The translations under genes were made by a program, and so were the position numbers. Shown here piece by piece: positions 33,835 through 43,095 of a DNA stretch of 64,000 bases (positions within the stretch are counted from its first letter, which is position 1; each line of letters begins with the position of its first letter). Under the pieces are notes generated by a model. That model searched no databases and was not told the DNA's origin. It saw only the letters and a list, made by a program, of their open reading frames with translations. The stretch comes from JALZKA01 sp963717635 (GTDB taxonomy: Bacteria; Actinomycetota; Thermoleophilia; Solirubrobacterales; 70-9), in contig OY970347.1 in NCBI GenBank assembly GCA_963717635.1, positions 1 through 64,000 of the forward strand, read 5' to 3'.

Positions 33835-34608
33835 ATGACTAACGCTCGCCAGCGACTGGTGGAGATCCTGGAGCCCGAGGCGGCCGAGCGGGCGGCCGAG
33901 CCCGATGCGTGGAAGGCCGGCTACCTGGACCTGCTTGGCGATGCTCCGCCTGAGTCGACCGGCGTCACCCAGGACCTGATGCTGACCCGGCTTGTGCCGA
34001 CGATCTACGAGCGCTGGTGGCGCCCGGCGCTGGCGCGCGCGGTGAAGGGCGTGACCGGGCCCGGCATGTCTGAGGAGATGCGGATCGCGCGGCTGTTCCT
34101 GGGCCTCACGAGTGGCGACCGCGTGCTCGACGTCGCGTGCGGCCCCGGCAACTTCTCGCGCGAGTTCGCCAAGGCGGCCGGCGCCGATGGCGTCGTCGTC
34201 GGCATCGACGCCTCGCCGACGATGCTGGCCCGCGGCGCCGATGAAGCCGAGCGGGCGGGGACACAAAACCTGGCCCTGATCCGGGGGGACGCGACCGCGC
34301 TGCCGTTCACCGACGGCAGCTTCGACTGCACCTGCTGCTTCGCGGCCCTGCACCTGTTCGCCGACCCGTTCGCCGGGCTTGACGAGATGCGCCGGGTTCT
34401 GGCGCCCGGCGGCCGGATCGCCCTGATGACGTCGATCCGCCGGCCGGTCACCGCGAAGCCGCTCAAGCCGGTGGTCGAGCGGCTCAGCGGCATGCGCGTG
34501 TTCGAGCCCGGCGAGGTCACGGGCGCGCTCGACGAACGCGGCTTCGTCGACGTGCGCCAGCGCGTCTCAGGGCTGGTCCAGTTCGTCGGCGCCCGGCTCC
34601 CCGTCTGA
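33835..34608 (+). CDS. SAM-dependent methyltransferase (type 11 fold)
   Basis: 257 residues. ATG 33835 with GGGA just upstream. An N-terminal helical cap (~80 residues) precedes the Rossmann methyltransferase core: motif I VLDVACGPGNFSREFAKA, motif II VGIDASPTMLARG, motif III LIRGDATALPFTDGSFDC, and LAPGGRIALMTS. The layout is like UbiE/Trm112-independent small-molecule methyltransferases. Substrate unknown. It overlaps the convergent antiporter gene by 42 bp. Confidence 0.88.
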   Translation: MTNARQRLVEILEPEAAERAAEPDAWKAGYLDLLGDAPPESTGVTQDLMLTRLVPTIYERWWRPALARAVKGVTGPGMSEEMRIARLFLGLTSGDRVLDVACGPGNFSREFAKAAGADGVVVGIDASPTMLARGADEAERAGTQNLALIRGDATALPFTDGSFDCTCCFAALHLFADPFAGLDEMRRVLAPGGRIALMTSIRRPVTAKPLKPVVERLSGMRVFEPGEVTGALDERGFVDVRQRVSGLVQFVGARLPV

Positions 34609-35778
34609 GGCGCCGAGCAAGGTCACTGCGGCCAGTGGGAAGACGAGCACGGAGAGCAGGCCGGCAGCGATGAACCCTGCCGACGTGGCGGCGTCGATCA
34701 GCCCCAGGTCCTGGCCGATCATCGTGGCGGCGACGATGAACGGCAGCGAGGTCGCTTGCATCAACCCCGCCGCCACGACGCGCCGGTCGGAGAATTGCCC
34801 GCGATAGAGCAGCGCCGGGAGCCCGCGTGCAACCACCAGGGCGGCGAGGAATGCCGGGACCGCGGCGATGGCTGATCCGCTTCCGAAGAGGGCGTCAAGG
34901 TCGAACCGAACTCCGCTGCTGACGAAGAACACCGGGATGAAGACGCCGAAGCCCACGGCCGCGAGCTTTGCCCGAAACTCGGGATGAGTCATGGCGTCGT
35001 CCGAGTCGAGGTGGTTGAGGATCGCGCCGGCGGCGAACGCGCCCAGAATCAGCTCGAGGCCGAGCTGCTCGGCAAGCGCGACCATCCCGATCAAGAGGAC
35101 GAAGGCGCCACGCACCCGAATCTGGGCGCTCGTGTCCTGAAGCCGGACCAGGACCGCCGAGATCCTGCTCGAGCGCTCGGCGCCGGCGACGCCAACGGCG
35201 ACCGCGACGATCGCCAGCACGAACAGGCCGATCAGGATCAGCTTCGCGTCGAGGCCGCTCGCCTCGCCGGAGAACAACAGGGTGAGCAGCAGGATCGAAG
35301 CGAAATCCGCGATCGACGCAGCCGCGATGACGAGCTGTCCGAACTCGGACCGAGCTTCACCGGCGTCGGCGAGCACCGGCACGATGACGCCAAGCGACGT
35401 CGACGCGAGGATCACGGCGATCAGAAGCGGCTCGTCGGCAATCCCAGCCAGATCCAGCGCGATTCCTGCGACCACGGCCAGCCCCAGCGACACCGCAAAG
35501 CCGAGGGAGGCCGCGCGCAGGAGGCGGCCGCGAAGCGCCGAGATGTCAATCTCGAGCCCGGCGAGAAAGAGCAGGAACGCGAGCCCCACCAACGCGATCA
35601 CCTCGACCGGTTCGTCGACCTCCACCCACCCGAGCACAGCCGGACCGATCACGATCCCGATCACGATCTCGAGGACGACGGCGGGTAGCCGCAGCTTTGG
35701 GAGTAGGCCCAGCGCGAACGGCGCCGCGAAGCCGGCCGCGACGACGATCAGCAGATTTTGGAACTCGGGTTCCCCCAC
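34567..35778 (-). CDS. CPA2-family cation/proton antiporter
   Basis: 403 residues, twelve or so membrane helices, no C-terminal TrkA domain. Family landmarks: LLPKLRLPAVVLEIVIGIVIGP, FLLFLAGLEIDISALRG, ASTSLGVIVPVLADAGEARSEFGQLVIAAASIADFASI (discontinuous helix with the acidic transport site) and FIPVFFVSSGVRFD. KefB/GerN/NapA-like proteins exchange Na+ or K+ for H+. Ion choice cannot be read from the sequence. Confidence 0.9.
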   Translation of the reverse strand: MGEPEFQNLLIVVAAGFAAPFALGLLPKLRLPAVVLEIVIGIVIGPAVLGWVEVDEPVEVIALVGLAFLLFLAGLEIDISALRGRLLRAASLGFAVSLGLAVVAGIALDLAGIADEPLLIAVILASTSLGVIVPVLADAGEARSEFGQLVIAAASIADFASILLLTLLFSGEASGLDAKLILIGLFVLAIVAVAVGVAGAERSSRISAVLVRLQDTSAQIRVRGAFVLLIGMVALAEQLGLELILGAFAAGAILNHLDSDDAMTHPEFRAKLAAVGFGVFIPVFFVSSGVRFDLDALFGSGSAIAAVPAFLAALVVARGLPALLYRGQFSDRRVVAAGLMQATSLPFIVAATMIGQDLGLIDAATSAGFIAAGLLSVLVFPLAAVTLLGASDGEPGADELDQP

Positions 35779-35817
35779 GCCTTCCTTAGTGGGGTGAAGG
35801 CAGCTTCCGTTACCGGA

Positions 35818-36319
35818 TCAATCCTCGCCGCAGACCTTCAGCCCGAGATCCTTCGCCGCGGAGTTGGCCTCGGCGAAAAGCTCGCTGTTCTCGCCGCCCG
35901 ATTCCACGAAACCCTCGGGATCGGCCGCGAGCTCGTCGATGCCGGCTTGGAGCTTGGCGAGCAGATCCTCGACCGCTTCTTCCTCCCCCTCGGCGGGCGT
36001 CAGCTCGGCGATCGCGTCGTGCTGCTCCTGGAGGCTCGGGATCACGATCTCCTCGACGAACTCGGTCGCCTCCGCATCGGTCGGCTCCTGGTCACCGAAG
36101 AGATCTGAACCCCCATCCTCGATCGCTTCGTTCCCCTCGGTGCAGATCGCGTCGGCCGCTTCGATGAACGCGGCGCTGGTGGGCGCTTCGCCCTCAACTC
36201 CCGTCGCTCCCGTTGCGCCGCTGGTCAGCGTCTGGGGCCTCGTCGTCGTCCCCGCATCCGGCGATCAGCAGCCCGGCGACAAGGGCGAGCAGTGCGAGCA
36301 GGATCGATGTCAGCTTCAA
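35818..36319 (-). pseudogene. Lipoprotein of unknown function, interrupted by one extra base
   Basis: TTG 36319 with GGGAG six bases upstream opens a lipoprotein signal (MKLTSILLALLALVAGLLIAGCGDDDEA; lipobox IAGC). The mature part (TSAAFIEAADAICTEGNEAIEDG ... EEAVEDLLAKLQAGIDEL ... SAAKDLGLKVCGED) is in the next frame. Removing one base from GGGG at 36234-36237 (plus strand) joins them into 166 residues. The helical mature domain, with Cys near each end, shares the FxxAADAIC pattern with the neighbouring lipoprotein at 36380, so the two are tandem relatives. Sequencing error is likely. Confidence 0.7.
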
Positions 36320-36379
36320 GTCGTTCTCCCCTGGGTTGTGGGCCCTTCCAGCGGCGGCACCCTACTCGAAGCCACTCGC

Positions 36380-36865
36380 TCAGCGCACGCCGCACTGCTG
36401 CGAGCCGTAGGCCTCCGCGAGCCGCTGTGCGCGGCGCAGCTGCCCCGGGACTCCGTCCAGGAGGCCACGCGGATCGGACTTGATCGCCGCGATCCCCTGC
36501 TCGGTCGCCGTGAGGATCGCCTCGACCCGCTGCTCATCGCCCGCCGGAGCTCCGAGCGCCCGGATCGCCCGCACTTCGGTCTCGAGCGCGGGGACGACGA
36601 GCGAGTTCGCGATCCGCTCGACCTCCGTCGGGTCGGGTTCCTGCCGCCCCAGGACGAGCTCGTCTGCAGCGGCCTCGATCCGAGCCTCGGACGAGTAACA
36701 GATCCGGTCCGCCTCGCGCAGGAACTCAACCTTCGAGAGGGGCTCTGAGACGACCGGCGAGAAGTCATCCGGCCCATCGTCGCCGCCGCAGCCCGCGAGG
36801 GCCAGCACCACCAGAAAGCCGACCGGACCGGAGGCGAAGCCGATGATCCCGGCGCGGTTGTTCAG
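36380..36865 (-). CDS. Lipoprotein of unknown function
   Basis: About 160 residues. Signal GFLVVLALAGCGGDDG with lipobox ALAGC, then KVEFLREADRICYSSEARIEAAADEL and a helical domain ending RLAEAYGSQQCGVR. The pattern of F-x-x-A-D-x-I-C near the start and a final Cys is shared with the broken lipoprotein downstream. No ATG, GTG or TTG is in a fitting place before the signal; CTG 36865 overlapping the thiolase stop (CTGA) is the only plausible initiator, so the start is uncertain and a missed frameshift is possible. Confidence 0.65.
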   Translation of the reverse strand: MNNRAGIIGFASGPVGFLVVLALAGCGGDDGPDDFSPVVSEPLSKVEFLREADRICYSSEARIEAAADELVLGRQEPDPTEVERIANSLVVPALETEVRAIRALGAPAGDEQRVEAILTATEQGIAAIKSDPRGLLDGVPGQLRRAQRLAEAYGSQQCGVR

Positions 36866-38043
36866 ACCCGTTCGATGATCGTGCCGGTGCCGAGGCCGCC
36901 GCCGCAACACATCGTCACCAACCCGAGTTGCTTGTCGGAGCGCTCGAGCTCGTGCAGCAGCGTCGTCACCAGCCGCGCGCCCGAGGAGCCGAGCGGGTGG
37001 CCGAGCGCGATCGCGCCGCCATTCACGTTGACCTTGTCCATGTCCGGCTCGAGCTCGCGGCGCCAGGCGGCGACGACCGAGGCGAACGCCTCGTTGACCT
37101 CGATCAGGTCGAAGTCGTCGATGCCCATCTCGTTGCGCTCCAGCAGCTTCTGCGTAGCGGGAATCGGGCCGGTGAGCATGATCACCGGGTCGACGCCCAC
37201 GGTCGTCTGGTCGACGATCCGCGCGCGCGGCTTCAGGCCAAGCTCGTCGGCCTTCTCGCGGGTCATCAGCAACACCGCGGCGGCGCCATCCGAGATCTGG
37301 GAGGAGTTGCCGGCGGTGATCGTGCCGTTCTCCTTGAACACGGTCTTGAGCTGGCTGAGCGCCTCGATGCTGGTGTCGGGCCGGATGCCCTGGTCGGTCG
37401 TGTGCGTATCGCCGTTCACCTGGAACGGGAAGATCTCGCGCTCGAAGCGGCCCTCCTCGGTGGCGCGAGCGGCCAGCTGTTGAGAGCGCACGCCGAGCTC
37501 GTCGAGCTCGGAGCGGGGGATCTCCCACTGCTCGGCGATCATCTCGGCCGAAAGGCCCTGCGGGACAAGGTTGTAGCGCTCGAGCAGGCCGGGCGAGAAC
37601 GCGAGGCCGTGTTCCTGCATGACCGAGGCGGAGTCGGCGAACGAGATGTGGCCCATGTGCTCGACGCCGCCGCCGATGGCGACGTCGTGGACGCCGGAAG
37701 CGACCAGCGCGGCGGCGAAGTTGACCGCCTGCTGGGCAGAACCGCACTGGCGGTCGACCGTCGTCGCCGGGGTTTCGATCGGAAGGCCAGCCTCGAGCCA
37801 GGCATTGCGGCCGATGTTGATCCCCTGCTCGCCGAACTGCTGCACGCAGCCGGCGACGACGTCCTCGACCTCGGACGCGTCGATCCCGGCGCGGTCGATC
37901 AGCTCGGCGTAGGTCTTGGCAAGCAGCGTGGAGGCGTGAACGTCCTTGTAGTAGCCCTTCTCCTCGTGGCCGCGGCCGATCGGCGTGCGGACGGCTTCGA
38001 CGATCACGACCTCGCGGCCCTGGAACTTCCCGTTGCTTGCCAT
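36862..38043 (-). CDS. Thiolase-family acetyl-CoA C-acyltransferase
   Basis: 393 residues from ATG 38043, with AGGAGG eight bases upstream. Acylating Cys100 in TTVDRQCGSAQQAV, GGVEHMGHI, NSSQISDGAAAVLLM, EVNEAFASVVAAW, catalytic His in GGAIALGHPLGSSGARLV and C-terminal CCGGGLGTG. It either splits 3-ketoacyl-CoA in beta-oxidation or condenses acetyl-CoA units. Full length. The nearby 3-hydroxyacyl-CoA dehydrogenase gene (40444) acts on the neighbouring step. Confidence 0.93.
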   Translation of the reverse strand: MASNGKFQGREVVIVEAVRTPIGRGHEEKGYYKDVHASTLLAKTYAELIDRAGIDASEVEDVVAGCVQQFGEQGINIGRNAWLEAGLPIETPATTVDRQCGSAQQAVNFAAALVASGVHDVAIGGGVEHMGHISFADSASVMQEHGLAFSPGLLERYNLVPQGLSAEMIAEQWEIPRSELDELGVRSQQLAARATEEGRFEREIFPFQVNGDTHTTDQGIRPDTSIEALSQLKTVFKENGTITAGNSSQISDGAAAVLLMTREKADELGLKPRARIVDQTTVGVDPVIMLTGPIPATQKLLERNEMGIDDFDLIEVNEAFASVVAAWRRELEPDMDKVNVNGGAIALGHPLGSSGARLVTTLLHELERSDKQLGLVTMCCGGGLGTGTIIERV

Positions 38044-38080
38044 GCGGATTGCCTCCTGGTGGGTTGCGTTATGAAATCTA

Positions 38081-38944
38081 CTAGCCGCGAGTCGCTTCGG
38101 ACTCGGCCACTCCCGGCGGAGTCCAGCCCGGGCCGTGGAAGACGACGCCGAGCTTGTTGCGCAAACCGGTCGCACGCTTCATGTCGTGCCACATCGCGAT
38201 GTATTCGTGGAACGCGACGCGCACCGGACGGAACGTCCGCAGCTGCGTCGTCAGCCCGTAGCGGACGCGCTCGCCCTCGGGCTCGTAGCTGCCGAACATC
38301 TTGTCCCAGATGATCAGGATGCCGCCGTAGTTGCGGTCCAGGTACTGCTCGTTGGTGCCGTGGTGGACGCGGTGGTGTGAGGGCGTGTTCAGGAACCACT
38401 CCAGTGGCCTAGGCAGCGAGCGGATCCGCTCGGTGTGGATCCAGAACTGGTAGATCAGCGACCAAGCCTGGGCCAGCAGCACCATCCACGGCTCGAAGCC
38501 GACCAGCGGCAACCACAACCAGAACGGGAAGTAGGTCATCGGCACCCAGGTCTGGCGCAGGGCCGTCGAGAGGTTGTAGTGCTGGGAGGAGTGGTGGACG
38601 ACGTGGCTCGCCCAAAACAGCCGGCTCTCGTGCGAGACGCGGTGGAACCAGTAGTAGGAGAAGTCGTCGGCGAAGAACAGCGCCACCCAGACCCACCAGT
38701 CGCCGGGGTCGAGGCGCAGCGGCGTCAGCTCGTACAGCACCGTGTAGGCCGCGAGGACCGCGAACTTCCAGCCGGCGTTGATCGCGACGTTGCCGAGCCC
38801 CATGGTGAGGCTGGTGCGGGTATCGCGCGACTCGAAGCCGACCAGGTCCTGGTCGTGGTCGTCCCCCAGATGCCGGAACGAGAGGTACTCGAGGACCAGC
38901 AGCAGGACGAAGAACGGGATCGCGTAGTACAGGACCTCGGCCAT
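38081..38944 (-). CDS. Fatty acid hydroxylase / sterol desaturase family protein
   Basis: 287 residues. Four or so membrane helices and the diiron histidine clusters WFHRVSHESRLFW, SHVVHHSSQHYN and TPSHHRVHHGTN, plus DRNYGGILIIWDKMFGSYE. Enzymes of this family hydroxylate or desaturate lipids with O2 at a non-haem diiron site in the membrane; the bacterial ones often act on fatty acyl chains, hopanoids or carotenoids. Fifteen bases downstream of the MFS gene. Confidence 0.92.
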   Translation of the reverse strand: MAEVLYYAIPFFVLLLVLEYLSFRHLGDDHDQDLVGFESRDTRTSLTMGLGNVAINAGWKFAVLAAYTVLYELTPLRLDPGDWWVWVALFFADDFSYYWFHRVSHESRLFWASHVVHHSSQHYNLSTALRQTWVPMTYFPFWLWLPLVGFEPWMVLLAQAWSLIYQFWIHTERIRSLPRPLEWFLNTPSHHRVHHGTNEQYLDRNYGGILIIWDKMFGSYEPEGERVRYGLTTQLRTFRPVRVAFHEYIAMWHDMKRATGLRNKLGVVFHGPGWTPPGVAESEATRG

Positions 38945-38959
38945 CGTCTCGGCCGAAGG

Positions 38960-40399
38960 CTAGCGCTGCTCGGCGCTCGTGTACTCCAGTTCTCGCCCGG
39001 CCGTCTCCGGAAACCAGATGGTCACGATCACCATCGCGATCAGCGGACCGATCGCCAAGAGCGCGATCGCGTCGCCGACACCGAGGCTGTCCGCCAGCAA
39101 CCCGGTGATCAGGAGCCCGCAGGCGGAACCGGCCACCACCGCGGTCAGCGCGACGGCGTTCGCCGCGGCCCGGACGCGAGTCGGGAACAGCTCCGAACGG
39201 TACGGGGCGAGCGCAGCGCCCCCGGCCGAGCTCAACATCGCGGCGCAGAAGAACAGGATCCAGAGCCAGGCGCCGTCGGCCAGGTAGAAGCCCACGTAGG
39301 CAGTGGTGCCTACGAGCAGCAGCGGGATGCCGATTCGCTTGCGGCCTCGGAAGTCGGCGAGCCGACCGCCGATGACGAGCATCGCGAAGCTCGGCGTGCC
39401 GGTGATCGCGAGGAAGGCGACGATCTCGAAGGACGAGTAACCATGGACGTCGTCGAGGTAGCGGTTCAGGAACTCGACGCTCGGGGCCGCGAAGACCGCG
39501 GCCAGGAGCCCTGCCGAGCCGACGATCAACACGCGTCGCAGGTACGGCGGGGCCAACAGCTCCCGGTAGCGGTGCGGTTCGCGGACGTGTGCGAGATAGC
39601 GCGGCGACTCCGTGATCCGGCGCCCCGCGTGCAGCGCCAAGGGCAGGCCGAGGAGCTGAAGCGCGTACACGGTCACGAATCCCGCTTCGCCGGCCGCAGC
39701 GATCGGCAGCGAGGCGACGGCAAGCGCCAGGCCGGCACCGTTTGCCAGCAGGACCAGCGCCAGCGTAGTGGCACGGTTGCGGGCCGGGACGCTCTCGATG
39801 GCGATCACGCCCAGCGCGATCGACAGCGCGGTGTCGATGCACCGGAGCAACACGTGCCCGGCGATGTAGACGCCGAACGTCGGCGCCAGGCCAATCACGG
39901 CGGCGAGCAGGCAGTGCGCAACGGCGGTCCAGAGGATGAATCGCTGCCGGCCGACCCGATCGGCGACGAGGGCGAGAACGAGCGCGAGCACGATGCCGAT
40001 GCGGACGAGCGCGAGCCCAGTGCCGAGTGCCGCGTCGCCGACGCCGTAGACGTCGGCCGCATACGGCAGGGTCTGCGTCAGCAAGCCGCCGGTCCCGCCG
40101 GCGTAGCTCCAGACGCCCGAGATGAGGCAGGCGCAGGCAACGGTGGCGGTCGCCCGCGCGTCCTGGGGGACCGGGGGCGCCCACCAGGGGATGCTGTCCG
40201 GCAGCGGAAGCCCTTGGTCGGCGGCGTCCTCGATCGACCGCGCCCGGCGCGCAAGCAGCGGCCGCCAGAACGGCGAGAAGTACGGGATTCGCAGCCGATA
40301 GCTGACCCGGTGCCGGCCGTTCTCGCTGATCAGACGGACGTCTTCGGCCAACGGCAGCGCGCGCGGGGAGAGGTCGGTGACTTCGCTCGCCGTACCCAT
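38960..40399 (-). CDS. MFS transporter
   Basis: 479 residues from ATG 40399. Twelve membrane helices with the loop 2-3 motif LVADRVGRQRFI and the mirrored GGRLADFRGRKRIGIP between helices 8 and 9, RxTESPRYL in the centre, and FPETAGRELE at the C-terminal end, as in the sugar/metabolite porter branch. A soluble ~75-residue N-terminal stretch (LSPRALPLAEDVRLISENGRHRVSYRLR) is unusual for the family. Substrate unknown. A divergent gene starts 45 bp away. Confidence 0.85.
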   Translation of the reverse strand: MGTASEVTDLSPRALPLAEDVRLISENGRHRVSYRLRIPYFSPFWRPLLARRARSIEDAADQGLPLPDSIPWWAPPVPQDARATATVACACLISGVWSYAGGTGGLLTQTLPYAADVYGVGDAALGTGLALVRIGIVLALVLALVADRVGRQRFILWTAVAHCLLAAVIGLAPTFGVYIAGHVLLRCIDTALSIALGVIAIESVPARNRATTLALVLLANGAGLALAVASLPIAAAGEAGFVTVYALQLLGLPLALHAGRRITESPRYLAHVREPHRYRELLAPPYLRRVLIVGSAGLLAAVFAAPSVEFLNRYLDDVHGYSSFEIVAFLAITGTPSFAMLVIGGRLADFRGRKRIGIPLLLVGTTAYVGFYLADGAWLWILFFCAAMLSSAGGAALAPYRSELFPTRVRAAANAVALTAVVAGSACGLLITGLLADSLGVGDAIALLAIGPLIAMVIVTIWFPETAGRELEYTSAEQR

Positions 40400-40443
40400 C
40401 GGCGGGCAAGTCTCGTGCACCAGCCTGATAGGAACTTGCCCCC

Positions 40444-41268
40444 GTGACCGCCAAGAACGGATACGACCGGCCCGGCATCGCGGGCAGCGGCGCGATCGCC
40501 ACCGGCCTCGCCGCCTGCGCGAGCGCGTTGGGCGAGGTCTGGCTGCTGGCGCGCAGCGACACCTCGGCCTGGCGCGCCGACGAGCAGGCTCAGGCCCAGG
40601 CGAAAAAGATCGAAGGCGCGGTCCCGGGGCGCGTGCGGGTGACGACCGATCCCACGGTGCTCGCGAGTTGCGACGTGATCGTCGAAGCGATCGCCGAGGA
40701 CGCGAATGCCAAGGGCGAGCTGCTGGCGCAACTCGGAGCCGCGGCGCCCAACGCCGATCTGGCGACAACCACCTCTTCGCTTTCGATCTCAGATCTGGGC
40801 GCCCGCTCTGGCCACGCCGACCGCTTCTTCGGGCTGCACGTCTTCAACCCTGTGCCGCGGATGGAACTGGTCGAGCTCTGCATTCCCGAGGGCACGCGCG
40901 ACGGCCTCGCCGAGCGCGCGGCGGCTTGGTGCCGGGCGCTCGACAAGATCGCCGTCGAGGTTCCCGACACGGCCGGCTTCGTCGTCAACCGGCTGCTCTT
41001 CCCCTATCTCTTTGACGCGGTGCGGATGATGGAGTCAACCGGACTCACCGCGGCTGCCGTCGACGACTGCATGCGGCTCGGCGCGGGCCATCCGATGGGA
41101 CCGCTGAAGCTGCTCGACTTCGTCGGCCTCGACGTCGCCCAGGCAATTGGCGATGCCCTCCACTCCGAGTCAGCCGACGCCTCGCACCTGCCGCCGAAGA
41201 CAATTGCTTCGATGGTCAGCGCGGGCAAGCTCGGCCGCAAGGCCGGCGAAGGCTTCTACAGGTACTGA
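40444..41268 (+). CDS. 3-Hydroxyacyl-CoA dehydrogenase family protein
   Basis: 274 residues, GTG 40444. N-terminal Rossmann domain with GIAGSGAIATGLAACASAL (GxGxxx-G variant), DVIVEAIAEDANAKGELLAQL and TTTSSLSISDLGARSGHADRFFGLHVFNPVPRMELVE, with the Ser and His-Asn-Pro of the catalytic site, then the helical dimer domain with DTAGFVVNRLLFPYLFDAVRMME and GHPMGPLKLLDFVGLDV and final GEGFYRY. Matches Hbd/PaaH-type 3-hydroxybutyryl-CoA dehydrogenases. Probably acts with the thiolase at 36862. Confidence 0.92.
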   Translation: MTAKNGYDRPGIAGSGAIATGLAACASALGEVWLLARSDTSAWRADEQAQAQAKKIEGAVPGRVRVTTDPTVLASCDVIVEAIAEDANAKGELLAQLGAAAPNADLATTTSSLSISDLGARSGHADRFFGLHVFNPVPRMELVELCIPEGTRDGLAERAAAWCRALDKIAVEVPDTAGFVVNRLLFPYLFDAVRMMESTGLTAAAVDDCMRLGAGHPMGPLKLLDFVGLDVAQAIGDALHSESADASHLPPKTIASMVSAGKLGRKAGEGFYRY

Positions 41269-41276
41269 GCCGCGGC

Positions 41277-41519
41277 TCAGGCTTCGACCTGGCGGCCCTT
41301 GCCGGACAGGTCCCAGACGACGTCCGCTTCGGAAACGTGCTGGCGCCGCGCGGCGTCGGCCACCTCGCTCCACGGGAGCCGGGCATCGGGAAGGTCGTCC
41401 CAGCGGGCCAGCTCAAGTGCTTCCAGTGCCCCGCTCAGCGCCGGCCCAAGCCGCTCCTCAGAGCCCAGCATCGCCCTCAACACCTCGAGCTGCTTGTCGG
41501 TGAGCTTGACCATCCACAT
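41277..41519 (-). CDS. Small hypothetical protein
   Basis: 80 residues from ATG 41519, with GAGGGG five bases upstream. Helical and soluble (KLTDKQLEVLRAMLGSEE, LEALELARWDDL, VADAARRQHVSEADVVWDLSGKG). No known domain recognised; the last part resembles a short helix-turn-helix-like stretch but is too small to be sure. It converges on the dehydrogenase gene with an 8-base gap. Confidence 0.6.
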   Translation of the reverse strand: MWMVKLTDKQLEVLRAMLGSEERLGPALSGALEALELARWDDLPDARLPWSEVADAARRQHVSEADVVWDLSGKGRQVEA

Positions 41520-41642
41520 GACTGCCCCTCACGTCGGTGATTGCGACGCGAGGGACGGTATTTCGGCCCGCGGACGTGACCGCGAGGCACCGATCGGCGC
41601 TATTTGCGGCGCGCCGACACGCCGAACGTCCTGGGGTCCGCG

Positions 41643-42977
41643 CTATGACGGGGGCTCAGGGACGTTCGGGGGCACGACCGGATGCTCGGCGGTCAGCGGC
41701 CTGATCCGGACGGCGACGATCCGGTTTTCCCGTACCGACTCGACCCGGATCTCGTGGCCGTCGGCTCGGATCCGGTCGCCGCGCTTCGGCAGGCGTCCCA
41801 GTTCGGAGAAGACGTAACCGCCGATCGAGTTGTAGGCGTCGGAATCGACCGGCAGCTTGATGCCCTCGTCCTCGAGGTCGCCGAGGGCAACGTGGCCGCG
41901 CACGTACCAGTCGCCGTCGGCGAGGCGCCGGACCATCGAGGAGCGGGCGTCTGTCTCGTCTTCGATCTCGCCGACGACTTCCTCGAGGATGTCCTCGACG
42001 GTGACGATTCCGACGGTTCGCCCGTACTCGTCGACGACCACTCCGATCGAGCTGCGCTGGCGCTGCAGGTCCGCCAGGAGGTCGTCCAGCGGCTTCGTCT
42101 CGGGCACGATCGGGGCGTCGCGAATCGCGCTCTCGATCGAGGCGTCGCGGCCGGCGTTCATGTAGAGCCGGGCGAGGCTGTTGTTGTGGACGACGCCGCG
42201 AACCCGGTCCGGGTTGTCGTCCTCGATCGCGACCAGGCGGGTGTGGCCGGACGAGACGCAGAGCTGCAGGGCGTCCTCGACTGTCTCGTCGTGATTCACC
42301 GTGACAACGGCGGGAATCGGCGTCATCACCTCGCGGGCCTCCTGCTCGTGCAGGTGGAAGACGCCGCCGAGCATCACCGCCTCGCCCGGATCGAGCCGGC
42401 CGCCCCGGCTGGACTCGCGGATGATGTCGCGCAGGTCCTCGGCGCTGTGCGCCTCCTCGAGCTCGATCTCGCGGATGCCGAACAGGCGCAGGATCGCGTT
42501 CGAGAACTTCGTCAGCAGCAGCGTGAACGGGCCGGAGATGATCCGAAACCACTTCAGCGGCCGCGCGGTATGCCGTGCCGTTCCCTCGGCGCGTGTGATC
42601 GCGATGATCTTGGGCACCTGCTCCCCCACGGAGATGTGGAGCGACGTCACCAGGGTAAACGCGATCGCGACCGAGATCCCGGTCGCAACGCCGTGGCCGA
42701 CCGGGCCCTCGATAAGGGGTTCGATCAAGGTGGCGATTGCGGGCTCACCCAGGAAGCCGATCCCGATCGACGCCATCGTGATCCCGACCTGGCAGGCCGA
42801 GAGGTACTCGTCGAGGTGCTCGAGCTGCTCCAGAACCTCGTCGGCGTTGGCATCGCCCTGCTTGGCGAGCGCCTCGATCCGCGCCTTGCGCGTGCGAACG
42901 AGGGCGAACTCGGCCGCGACGAAGAGGCCATTGAGCGCCAGCAGCACCAGAAGCAGGACGAGCAGGACGACGGTCAT
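41643..42977 (-). CDS. CNNM/CorC-HlyC-type membrane protein with CBS pair
   Basis: 444 residues. N-terminal DUF21 membrane domain (four helices, FVAAEFALVRTRKARIEAL, SACQVGITMASIGIGFLGEPA, ISVGEQVPKIIAI), a CBS-domain pair (REVMTPIPAVVTVNHDETVEDAL; SSIGVVVDEYGRTVGIVTVEDILEEVVGEI) and the C-terminal CorC_HlyC transporter-associated domain. Such proteins are linked to Mg2+ or Co2+ transport in several bacteria. The older name hemolysin is misleading. A short IR GGCCAC/GTGGCC (43013-43029) lies upstream of its ATG 42977. Confidence 0.92.
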   Translation of the reverse strand: MTVVLLVLLLVLLALNGLFVAAEFALVRTRKARIEALAKQGDANADEVLEQLEHLDEYLSACQVGITMASIGIGFLGEPAIATLIEPLIEGPVGHGVATGISVAIAFTLVTSLHISVGEQVPKIIAITRAEGTARHTARPLKWFRIISGPFTLLLTKFSNAILRLFGIREIELEEAHSAEDLRDIIRESSRGGRLDPGEAVMLGGVFHLHEQEAREVMTPIPAVVTVNHDETVEDALQLCVSSGHTRLVAIEDDNPDRVRGVVHNNSLARLYMNAGRDASIESAIRDAPIVPETKPLDDLLADLQRQRSSIGVVVDEYGRTVGIVTVEDILEEVVGEIEDETDARSSMVRRLADGDWYVRGHVALGDLEDEGIKLPVDSDAYNSIGGYVFSELGRLPKRGDRIRADGHEIRVESVRENRIVAVRIRPLTAEHPVVPPNVPEPPS

Positions 42978-43095
42978 GAGCGCCCGCGCGTCACGGCTTC
43001 GGTGTCACACCCGGCCACGCGATGTGGCCAGGTACTGGGAGGTCGGTCGTCGTCCATTGGCGCGACGCGCACAGGATAGCGGCGGACCGGGGGCC

